A stretch of 5,402 bases of DNA from an uncultured Oribacterium sp. GTDB taxonomy: Bacteria; Bacillota; Clostridia; Lachnospirales; Lachnospiraceae. Position numbers and translations under genes: made by a program. The notes under the pieces are model-generated. The model searched no databases. It was not told the origin of the DNA and saw only the letters and a program-made list of their open reading frames with translations. Location: the NCBI GenBank assembly GCA_900770445.1, contig CAAGKO010000021.1:1-5402 (forward strand), given 5' to 3'. Below, one piece after another: positions 1 to 5,402 of the stretch (its first letter is position 1; each line of letters opens with the position of its first letter).

Positions 1-157
1 CGGTTAAGGGTTCGCGCCGCTGCGAACATCCCCTTGACTGACAAGGTCGCGAAGCGACCTCACTTTTGGGAGGTTTTGTCAAGTCTTTTGATAAATATAT
101 TTGCAAAAAATAAGACCCTCCCTTTCGCGTGAGTCTAAATGTTAAGTTGACGACATT
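1..157. repeat. Left copy of an inverted, hairpin-rich repeat element (runs off window start)
   Basis: Bases 56-157 match the reverse complement of 5301-5402 over 102 bases without gaps. I count four differences, near positions 67, 103, 119 and 121. Bases 1-55 are probably more of the same element, but their counterpart would lie beyond the right edge of the window. No protein is supported here: short stops interrupt the frames, and the sequence is a chain of small inverted repeats plus an A+T-rich stretch (about 85-112). Its inner edge, ending GTTGACGACATT, coincides with the point where the neighbouring surface-protein frame begins in mid-domain, so the edge is probably an element terminus or recombination joint. 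It could be the end of an insertion sequence, a MITE or a REP-type element; I cannot name the family. Confidence 0.85.
6..60. other. Two consecutive stem-loops inside the left repeat
   Basis: The first stem-loop spans 6-35: AAGGG (6-10) pairs with CCCTT (31-35), and TTCGC (11-15) pairs with GCGAA (22-26), with a short bulge. The second spans 44-60: AGGTCGC (44-50) pairs perfectly with GCGACCT (54-60) around a GAA loop. With the terminator-like hairpin at 113-136, the element holds at least three potential hairpins, which is typical of structured non-coding repeats. There is no run of T after these two stems on either strand, so they are not obvious terminators. Confidence 0.6.
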
Positions 158-3100
158 GGATCCAGACCCCGAGCGGCTGGTATTATATAGATCCGCTGAG
201 TGGAAAGATGCAGACCGGATGGCTGGAGCTGGATGGTCGCCGTTACTATCTGAATACGGCAGCGGATGGAATAGAAGGTCAGATGCGACAGGGCTGGTGG
301 CAGGATGCAGATGGAAAGATGTATTTCTTCAGTACAGCGCCGGATGGCGGTGCAGGTCAGCTTCTCACCGGCTGGCAGTGGATCGATGGCAGATGTTATT
401 ATTTCGAGGCTTCAGATGCTACGAAGCTGGGGCAGCTGTATGTAAACGAAACGACGCCGGACGGGTACAGTGTAAATGCTGCCGGACAGTGGCAGAATGA
501 ATATGGTATCGTGCAGGTTCGCGCAGGGATAGGCTACGCGTCAAGTGCAGGGGCGGTCAATGCAGCCGCAGAGAGCACAGGTGGCTCCGCTGGTAGCAGT
601 TCCGGCAGCAACTCCGGTAGCAATTCCGGTAGCAATTCCGGCAGTGGTTCTGGCAGCAACTCCAGCAGCTCCGGTGCCAGTGGTTCGGAGAACGGAGGAA
701 ACGAGAATGGTGGCGATACCGGAAATACAGGCGACAGCACGGATACAGCCGCGACAAGTGCAGATCTCGTCGATGAAGCGAAGACGAAGCTGACGGAGGT
801 GAATTCTCTCGGCTGGTGGCTGCCGATCGTTTACCAGAAGGGGTATACCACAGATAATACGGTCGTCACCATCGATGGCGTAGATGTAAGCCATGCACTT
901 ACGAAGGTGACGGATGATGGAAGCATTGGCAAGCTCGCACTGATGAGGACGCCAGGCACGATCCGGATCAGCAGCAGAGAAGATGCAGCGAAGTATGAAA
1001 CGATCAAGCTTAGTGAAGAGGCGATCGATTCTGCGACGCAGAGGGATGCGGAAACCGATGACATGGCGGAGGGTGCGGCAGTCTATACCGGAGATGCTTA
1101 TCTTCCAGAGAAAATTCTCGCTCATGCTTCGATTCCGATGTGGGATTACTACCTCACGAATTATGATGACGACGGGAAGGTACGTGTGACACCGTCGAAG
1201 ACGAGCTATGATCTCGGCGAGAAGAAGTCCGCACACGCGAGTTATGCACCGGATGCCGTTATGAAGGAAGATGGGACCGGTACCGTGAACATCATGTTTA
1301 ATTACAACACGGAAGAGGAAAAGACCTGGTTTGACGGCATCGAGAAGCTGGCACTGGTTTCCTATGATGAGCAGAAGAGGACACTGAATAGCGAGCTTGA
1401 TTTCAAGATGAAGAAGGATGTAGCGCATGGAAAGGGCTACGTAGGCGAGCTGAACATCCCACTGGGTCAGACGGATTTCCGTAATAATGGTCGCTACTAT
1501 GTACGTGTGACATCGAATAAAGGCGCGACGACGCTGGTTCCGATTCATGTGGTGAACGAGAAGAAGCCGACGCTTACGCTGAAGGAAACGCCGCAGTCCG
1601 GAAAGAATCTGCATTTCGCAGTCCGTGATCTCGTATATGGCATCACTCCTCCGGTCGAGCGCGTCACACTGAAGAACCCGAGTGGTGAAATCATAGAACT
1701 TCAGAAGTTCGATGACTGGTATCTTCTGAATCAGGATCTGTTTGTGCTTTATAACGATAAAACGGATCATCTGGCTACGACGGGCACGTATACACTGACG
1801 ATCTATGCGAACGGATTCCAGAGCTTCTCGAAGCGCTTTACTGTGGAGAGCGGGGCGGAAGCTTCTGCGGAGAAGAAAACGATTCGGAAAAGCAGAAACG
1901 CGTACAGTGTCGATGCCGTAAGCTCCGCTACGAGCGGTGGCTCCAGCAGTGGCAGCACGGATAGTGACGGTTCGGGCAGCCTGGCCATCTCTGCAAATCT
2001 GATCTTCGATACGGATCTTCTGGTCAATGCCTACATCCTCGAACATACCGATACGAGCTGTGATGCCGCAGATGCGGTGATCGCGTGGTGGGAAAAGGCT
2101 ACTCCAGATGCAGTATACAGTCTGGATGATACAGAACTCTATACCTGGAGTGATTATGTAGATCAGTGTGAAGGCGAAAAGACGGAGAACGACCGTATGC
2201 TTTCGTTCGAACAGTATCGGGAGAATGGTGAAAACTACGCAAACCATCCTGCGTCAGCGAAGGAAGTGCTGGAGGATGGACTTTTAGGTGATATCCAGAG
2301 TAGCAGCAGCTTTATTCCGAAGGATGATACAGAGCATGGTACGGAAACAGATCTCAGCCTCCAGGCACAGTATGACGAGGGTACAGCGGCTTTCACCGCA
2401 GTGAAGGATGATTCCGAGAAGTATTATGCCGATGCGATGTTCGAAGTGCAGGGTAGTAAAGGCGATTTCCTGAAAAATGTTGCTGCGGTGGCCCTCCGCT
2501 CGCTGGATGAAGAGACAGATGCGAGATATGTATATGCGAAGGGCGTTTCCAGCCGGGACGATGTCTACTATGAGATTTCGAAGGATGGAAAATCACTCAC
2601 ACTCCATCAGGTGCAGCCGGGCAGCTATGAACTCACGATTTATGCGAAGTATTATGAAAATGCGCCACTGAAGTGTAGCTTTGAGGTGAAAAAAGAAGCA
2701 GAAGAAGAGACTCCGGACGAGCAGGAGATTAAGATTACAGCGGAGGCGATTAAAAAGGAAGATGGTTACTTTACGAAAGGTTATGTGATCAAGCTTCACT
2801 ACGATGATGGAACAGAGCTCTCCGAATCCGAACGCGAGAAGGCACTCGAAAAGTATGTAAAGAGTATCGAGAGTGTTACGGTAGGCGAGCGCGGCTATTC
2901 ATTCGCTTCATCCAGCTTCAGTTTCGGAGATGATAAGTTCATGCCATATGCGTATAACAAAGCATACGGTCAGATAGACAGTGTACTTCTCTCCTTCAGT
3001 GGATTCGATATGGATGGTGATACGAGCGTCATGATCAGCGCAGGTGATGCCTATCCGGAGATCGAACTGATCATCGATAAGAACGGAAAACTTAAGACCT

Positions 3101-3513
3101 CGAAGGCTGCGGAGAACAGCGCTTCAGAGGAAGTAACGACTTCTGATGAAAATAAAGTGACCGAAGGCGAGAAGGGCACGGATGAAGATGTGGTGAAGTC
3201 CGAAGGAGCTACCAAGACGGATAATGTTGTTAAGTCCGAAGGAGATACACAGACGGAGGAAGATGTAGAGAAGTCCGAAGGAGCTACCAAGACGGATAAA
3301 GATGTAGATAAGTCTGAAGGAACTACACAGACGGATGAAGATGTAGATAAGTCCGAAGGAGATACACAGACGGAGGAAGATGCGGATAAGTCCGAAGGAG
3401 ACACACAGACGGATGATGACGCCGGAGAGTCAAAAGAAGAGCAGACGGATACATCCGAAGCGACTTCAGATGACGATGAACAAATGAAAAAGACATCTGA
3501 TGTAGAAGAGTAA
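157..3513 (+). CDS. 5'-truncated cell-wall-repeat surface protein with HID (Shr-like) type domains
   Basis: This is probably an extracellular, envelope-attached protein; HID domains of streptococcal Shr bind hemoglobin, but ligand binding here is inference. The frame is open from 151. The only standard start is ATG 208 (numbered residue 1), without a good ribosome site, yet a cell-wall-binding repeat already begins upstream (SGWYYIDP, about 172-195), so the true start and signal peptide are lost. Residues 1-112 continue Trp/Tyr/Gly-rich CW/choline-binding-type repeats ending TPDGYSVNAAGQW. A Ser/Gly/Asn linker (about 118-165) follows. About 184-450 is beta-rich. About 450-549 ends TYTLTIYANGF...FTVESG, and about 715-830 has a matching SYELTIYAKYY...FEVKK end; both look HID-like. 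Between them lie VDAVSSAT (568-575) and a block (598-695) with WSDYVD and AKEVLEDGLLGD. About 840-967 may be another module; 992-1068 are acidic tandem repeats. There is no LPXTG anchor, so attachment presumably relied on the N-terminal repeats. The gene is confident; the HID assignment is moderate. Confidence 0.85.
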   Translation, partial: WIQTPSGWYYIDPLSGKMQTGWLELDGRRYYLNTAADGIEGQMRQGWWQDADGKMYFFSTAPDGGAGQLLTGWQWIDGRCYYFEASDATKLGQLYVNETTPDGYSVNAAGQWQNEYGIVQVRAGIGYASSAGAVNAAAESTGGSAGSSSGSNSGSNSGSNSGSGSGSNSSSSGASGSENGGNENGGDTGNTGDSTDTAATSADLVDEAKTKLTEVNSLGWWLPIVYQKGYTTDNTVVTIDGVDVSHALTKVTDDGSIGKLALMRTPGTIRISSREDAAKYETIKLSEEAIDSATQRDAETDDMAEGAAVYTGDAYLPEKILAHASIPMWDYYLTNYDDDGKVRVTPSKTSYDLGEKKSAHASYAPDAVMKEDGTGTVNIMFNYNTEEEKTWFDGIEKLALVSYDEQKRTLNSELDFKMKKDVAHGKGYVGELNIPLGQTDFRNNGRYYVRVTSNKGATTLVPIHVVNEKKPTLTLKETPQSGKNLHFAVRDLVYGITPPVERVTLKNPSGEIIELQKFDDWYLLNQDLFVLYNDKTDHLATTGTYTLTIYANGFQSFSKRFTVESGAEASAEKKTIRKSRNAYSVDAVSSATSGGSSSGSTDSDGSGSLAISANLIFDTDLLVNAYILEHTDTSCDAADAVIAWWEKATPDAVYSLDDTELYTWSDYVDQCEGEKTENDRMLSFEQYRENGENYANHPASAKEVLEDGLLGDIQSSSSFIPKDDTEHGTETDLSLQAQYDEGTAAFTAVKDDSEKYYADAMFEVQGSKGDFLKNVAAVALRSLDEETDARYVYAKGVSSRDDVYYEISKDGKSLTLHQVQPGSYELTIYAKYYENAPLKCSFEVKKEAEEETPDEQEIKITAEAIKKEDGYFTKGYVIKLHYDDGTELSESEREKALEKYVKSIESVTVGERGYSFASSSFSFGDDKFMPYAYNKAYGQIDSVLLSFSGFDMDGDTSVMISAGDAYPEIELIIDKNGKLKTSKAAENSASEEVTTSDENKVTEGEKGTDEDVVKSEGATKTDNVVKSEGDTQTEEDVEKSEGATKTDKDVDKSEGTTQTDEDVDKSEGDTQTEEDADKSEGDTQTDDDAGESKEEQTDTSEATSDDDEQMKKTSDVEE
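601..660 (+). repeat. 12-bp tandem repeats encoding a Ser-Gly-Ser-Asn linker
   Basis: Five in-frame 12-base units follow the pattern TCCGGYAGCAAY. They begin at 601, 613, 625, 637 and 649; the fourth is degenerate and codes for SGSG. They encode residues 132-151 of the surface protein and sit in a longer low-complexity Ser/Gly/Asn region that separates the cell-wall-binding repeats from the large extracellular part. Such tracts act as flexible spacers. Units of 12 bases let the spacer change length by slippage without shifting the frame. Confidence 0.9.
3181..3447 (+). repeat. 39-bp tandem repeats encoding an acidic 13-residue motif
   Basis: There are six recognisable units plus a degraded seventh. 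They begin at 3181, 3220, 3256, 3295, 3334, 3373 and 3412. Each encodes a variant of DEDVDKSEGDTQT, and the core AAGTCCGAAGGA is almost invariant at DNA level. The second unit is one codon short (36 bases). Two subtypes alternate early on (ending GATKT or GDTQT), then the GDTQT type dominates, which suggests stepwise duplication. The product is a highly acidic, Thr/Ser-rich, probably disordered tail at residues 992-1080, ending 22 residues before the stop. No membrane anchor or sorting signal follows it. Confidence 0.93.
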
Positions 3514-3552
3514 GTACTGAATATACTTATGGTACAGAAGATATAAACCAGA

Positions 3553-3600
3553 AAAACAGGACAGCGTGGAGTGACATCCGGCTGTCCTGTTTTGCTTTTA
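3553..3600 (+). terminator. Intrinsic terminator of the surface-protein gene
   Basis: AAAACAGGACAGC (3553-3565) pairs perfectly with GCTGTCCTGTTTT (3581-3593), giving a 13-bp stem with a 15-base loop. The downstream arm runs into T-rich sequence TTTTGCTTTTA. It begins 40 bases after the TAA at 3511-3513. The A-run on the 5' side means it could also terminate transcription from the other strand, although no minus-strand gene is apparent. It separates the surface-protein transcript from the exporter gene. Confidence 0.9.
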
Positions 3601-3627
3601 TGTACCGAAAAATAAACGGAAATCCTC

Positions 3628-3656
3628 TTCACAAAGGTTTGAAAAGCTGATATAAA
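3628..3656 (+). promoter_or_regulatory. Predicted sigma-A-type promoter for the MATE gene
   Basis: The -35 box TTCACA (3628-3633) matches TTGACA at five of six positions. After exactly 17 bases comes the -10 box TATAAA (3651-3656), matching TATAAT at five of six. It lies just downstream of the preceding terminator, as expected for a separate transcription unit. Transcription would start near 3663, leaving a leader of about 155 nt before the MATE start codon. This is a motif-based prediction. Confidence 0.6.
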
Positions 3657-3818
3657 CAGGAATGTTTGTGTTCATTTCCGGTTATAGCTGAACTGTGATT
3701 CGGGGAAGCTGGAAATCTGCCGATGAATATATCTTCGCGATGGATGCATCAGGCGCTTCGATCGTTTCGGATGTGTACGAAAGCGGGAACGGGAAAATAG
3801 AGAAGAGTAGAGGGATTC
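3657..3818 (+). other. Long 5' leader of the MATE gene; no named regulatory RNA recognised
   Basis: The interval between the predicted promoter and the exporter start is much longer than a ribosome site needs. I see no terminator hairpin, tRNA-like fold or riboswitch core that I recognise. One frame reads ATG at 3662 for nine codons to TGA 3689, then is open from GTG 3695 through the leader and into the MATE gene, ending at 3922. Neither stretch has a good ribosome site or a recognisable product. The leader could contain a small leader peptide, a gene remnant or only spacer DNA. Confidence 0.4.
3809..3814 (+). promoter_or_regulatory. Ribosome binding site of the MATE gene
   Basis: AGAGGG lies 4 bases before ATG 3819 and 7 bases before the adjacent in-frame ATG 3822. 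The usual spacing favours 3822 as the main start, which would remove only the first of the two N-terminal methionines. No other plausible ribosome site is nearby. Confidence 0.7.
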
Positions 3819-5168
3819 ATGATGAAAAAGGCAATCAGTCTGACGGAGGGGCCACTGGCGAAGCAGATTCTCTTCGTGAGTCTGCCACTGATGCTGTCGA
3901 ACCTTTTGCAGGTGCTGTTTAACATATCGGATGTCGCGATCGTCGGACGTTTCGCGGGCTCGACCGCGCTCGGAGCAGTAGGCTCTACGAGCATCTTCGT
4001 GACACTGTTTACAGGCTTTCTGATCGGCCTCGGTGGCGGCATCAACGTGCTGGTCGCGCGCTACTACGGTGCCGGTCGTGCGCAGGATGTGAAAAAGACG
4101 GTCGGGTCGTCGCTGATCATCAGCCTATTCGCCGGCGTGATCCTCCTGCTCGTCGGACTCTTCGGGTCGCCTGCATTGCTAAAGACCATCAACACGAAGC
4201 CGGATCTGCTGCCGGGCGCAGTCATGTACCTCCGGGTCTACTTCCTCGGTATGCCGGCGCTCGCACTGTACAACTACGGTAATGCGGTCTTCAGCGCGAT
4301 CGGTGATACGAAGAAGCCGCTGATCTACCTCGCAATCGCGGGCGTGCTGAACATGATGCTGAATCTGTTCTTCGTCATCGTGTGTCATCTGAGCGTCGTC
4401 GGCGTCGCGCTGGCGAGTGCGATTTCACAGTGTGTATCCGCGGGACTGATCCTTCATGCCCTGACGAAGGTGCAGGACAGCTATGCGCTCCACCTGCGGG
4501 AGGTGAAGTTCGATCGGACGATCGGACAGCGCGTGCTGATGCTCGGTGTGCCGGCGGGGCTTCAGAACGCCGTGTTCGCCTTCGCAAATCTGTTCATACA
4601 GGCAGGTGTCAACTCCTTCGATTCACTGATGGTGAAGGGAAACTCGGCAGCAGCCAATGCAGACAACCTGATCTATGATGCCATGGCCGCCATCTATATG
4701 GCCTGCGCAAGCTTCATGAGCCAGAACTATGGTGCCGGCAAGGTCGATCGCGTGAAGAAGAGCTTCTATATCAGTATGGCCTACTCCTTCGCCATCGGTC
4801 TCGTGCTCGGTGGCAGCCTGCTGCTGTTCGGACGCGAGTTCCTCGCACTGTTCACGACGGAACCGGCCGTCATCGACGCCGGTATGCACCGGATCGGTGT
4901 CATGGGACTCGCCTACTGTATTTCGGCCTTCATGGACTGCACCATCGCCGCCTGCCGCGGCCTCGGTGAGACGGTCGTGCCGACCATCCTCGTGGTGCTC
5001 GGCTCCTGTGTGTTCCGTGTGATCTGGGTGTATACGATCTTTGCATACTTCCATACGATTCCGTCCCTGTATCTCCTGTATCCATTCTCCTGGGGACTGA
5101 CGGCCATCGCAGAAATCATCTATTTCGTCCGCAGCTATAAAAAAGCGATGCGGATCTATCAGCATTAA
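3819..5168 (+). CDS. MATE-family cation-coupled multidrug/toxin exporter (YoeA-like)
   Basis: This is an integral inner-membrane exporter; MATE proteins couple Na+ or H+ entry to export of drugs, dyes or metabolites. Its substrate is unknown. The 449 residues match the usual family length, and the hydrophobicity fits about 12 membrane helices in two homologous halves. The N-terminal LTEGPLAKQILFVSLP (8-23) leads to NISDVAIVGRFAG (35-47), with the conserved Asp38 and VGRFAG, then GGINVLVARYYGAG (73-86) and AIGDTKKP (160-167) before helix 5. The second half has the equivalent SQNYGAGK (301-308) and CRGLGET (379-385). ATG 3822 may be the preferred start because of ribosome-site spacing. The gene has its own promoter and terminator and no adjacent MarR-, TetR- or MerR-type regulator in the window. 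It is clearly richer in G+C, especially at third codon positions, than the upstream surface-protein gene. The subfamily label YoeA-like is by recognition only; the MATE assignment is firm. Confidence 0.95.
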   Translation: MMKKAISLTEGPLAKQILFVSLPLMLSNLLQVLFNISDVAIVGRFAGSTALGAVGSTSIFVTLFTGFLIGLGGGINVLVARYYGAGRAQDVKKTVGSSLIISLFAGVILLLVGLFGSPALLKTINTKPDLLPGAVMYLRVYFLGMPALALYNYGNAVFSAIGDTKKPLIYLAIAGVLNMMLNLFFVIVCHLSVVGVALASAISQCVSAGLILHALTKVQDSYALHLREVKFDRTIGQRVLMLGVPAGLQNAVFAFANLFIQAGVNSFDSLMVKGNSAAANADNLIYDAMAAIYMACASFMSQNYGAGKVDRVKKSFYISMAYSFAIGLVLGGSLLLFGREFLALFTTEPAVIDAGMHRIGVMGLAYCISAFMDCTIAACRGLGETVVPTILVVLGSCVFRVIWVYTIFAYFHTIPSLYLLYPFSWGLTAIAEIIYFVRSYKKAMRIYQH

Positions 5169-5181
5169 TTCAGACATGACG

Positions 5182-5222
5182 AGAGCCGTCCGGACATTCC
5201 CGGGCAGCTCTTTTTCTGTTTT
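5182..5222 (+). terminator. Intrinsic terminator of the MATE gene
   Basis: AGAGCCGTCCGG (5182-5193) pairs with CCGGGCAGCTCT (5200-5211), a 12-position stem with one C-A mismatch and one G-T wobble around the loop ACATTC. TTTTTCTGTTTT (5211-5222) follows immediately. It begins 14 bases after the TAA at 5166-5168, so the transcript most likely ends here. Confidence 0.92.
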
Positions 5223-5236
5223 AAAAATTTCGTAAG

Positions 5237-5300
5237 GGGGTCTGACCCCATAAACTTCAGTTTAGAATCTGTTTAGAAAAATTTAATGGGGTCAGACCCC
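5237..5300. repeat. Inverted pair of GGGGTCTGACCCC palindromes forming a long hairpin
   Basis: GGGGTCTGACCCCAT (5237-5251) is the exact reverse complement of ATGGGGTCAGACCCC (5286-5300), giving a 15-bp stem that extends by three A-T pairs with one bulged base, around an A+T-rich loop of about 30 bases. Each arm is itself a near-perfect palindrome around a single central base, so alternative small hairpins or a cruciform are possible. The right arm directly abuts the 102-bp repeat at 5301. My recollection is that palindromes of this kind occur beside REP-associated (Y1, IS200-like) transposases, but no transposase is in the window. Confidence 0.85.
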
Positions 5301-5402
5301 AATGTCGTCAACTTAACATTTAGACTCACGCGAAAGCGTGGGTCTTATTTTTTGTAAATATATTTATCAAAAGACTTGACAAAACCTCCCGAAAGTGAGG
5401 TC
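5301..5402. repeat. Right copy of the inverted repeat element (runs off window end)
   Basis: This is the reverse complement of 56-157, with four mismatches in 102 bases and no gaps, so the two copies face each other across about 5.1 kb. The similarity continues two more bases (TTGG against the CC at 5299-5300) and reaches the last base of the window, so the element continues outside. It contains the terminator-like hairpin at 5322-5345, an A+T-rich stretch (5346-5370) and a second imperfect hairpin, ACCTC/GAGGT (5385-5401), around a CCGAAAGT loop. No coding sequence is evident. Confidence 0.88.
5322..5353 (+). terminator. Terminator-like hairpin with GAAA tetraloop inside the right repeat
   Basis: AGACTCACGC (5322-5331) pairs with GCGTGGGTCT (5336-5345), ten pairs including one T-G wobble, capped by GAAA. 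TATTTTTT follows. The GNRA-type loop and T-tract suggest that it acts as RNA, either ending transcription that leaves the locus or as part of the element's own transcript. The equivalent hairpin in the left copy (113-136, minus strand) carries two mismatches in the stem. Confidence 0.6.

Noticed and set aside
66..101. Possible inward promoter in the repeat (TTGGGA or TTGTCA with GATAAA/TATATT)
   Set aside because: The combinations have poor boxes or wrong spacing (14 or 18 bases with weak matches), so expression of the truncated gene from the element cannot be supported.
129..500. Plus-strand frame starting GTG 129 inside the left repeat
   Set aside because: It is an out-of-frame reading of the cell-wall-binding repeats. 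Its product has no domain, whereas the other frame shows clear repeats.
589..672. CRISPR-like periodicity in the Ser/Gly linker
   Set aside because: The 12-base units are contiguous, in frame and code for a linker; there are no spacers.
1909..1950. A true FMN-attachment site in VDAVSSAT
   Set aside because: The expected S-G-A-T core has Ser in place of Gly, and no surrounding FMN_bind domain is recognisable, so it is kept only as a weak resemblance.
541..2247. A 568-codon open frame on the minus strand opposite the surface protein
   Set aside because: It mirrors the plus-strand codon pattern (repetitive Ile/Arg/Cys-rich product, poly-Ala/Gly/Thr opposite the Ser/Gly linker), has no recognisable domain, and lies wholly within a strongly supported gene.
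3051..3632. A 193-codon minus-strand frame rich in SSSVCVSPSDLS repeats
   Set aside because: It is the antisense reading of the acidic 39-bp repeats and of the terminator; its repetitiveness comes from the true gene.
4623..5177. A 184-codon minus-strand frame opposite the MATE gene
   Set aside because: It is rich in His/Asp/Glu/Gly in the way expected from the antisense of G+C-rich membrane-protein codons, with no domain and no ribosome site.

Overview
The window looks like Bacillota (Firmicutes) DNA, most likely a gut Clostridia/Lachnospiraceae-type genome. The reasons are a surface protein built from glucan/choline-binding-type cell-wall repeats plus domains resembling the hemoglobin-interacting (Shr HID, formerly DUF1533) family, a YoeA-like MATE exporter, strong intrinsic terminators and an AGAGGG ribosome site. 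Placement below class level is inference; no rRNA or tRNA is present to fix it.

Layout. Bases 1-157 are part of a repeated, hairpin-rich non-coding element. It ends abruptly at about 157/158, where the reading frame of a very long surface protein begins in mid-domain (about 157-3513, +). That gene has lost its true start and presumably its signal peptide. It encodes cell-wall-binding repeats, a Ser/Gly/Asn linker, a large extracellular region of beta-rich and HID-like modules, and an acidic tail of 13-residue tandem repeats. A strong terminator (3553-3600) closes it. Next come a good sigma-A-type promoter (3628-3656), a leader of roughly 155 nt, and a complete MATE-family exporter gene (3819-5168, +) with its own terminator (5182-5222). 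After that lies a pair of inverted GGGGTCTGACCCC palindromes (5237-5300), followed directly by a second copy of the left-end element in inverted orientation (5301-5402, running off the window).

The two coding genes appear to be separate transcription units with no obvious joint function: one is an envelope-attached, possibly host-protein or heme-related surface protein, the other an inner-membrane cation-coupled exporter. The MATE gene is visibly richer in G+C than the surface-protein gene.

The most notable structural point is that about 5.1 kb is bracketed by inverted copies of one 102-bp sequence (98 of 102 identical by eye), and one copy abuts a decapitated gene. This may be a real rearrangement or mobile-element insertion. 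It may equally be an assembly fragment that ends in repeats, which the sequence alone cannot exclude. I did not find convincing evidence of a new multi-gene system.
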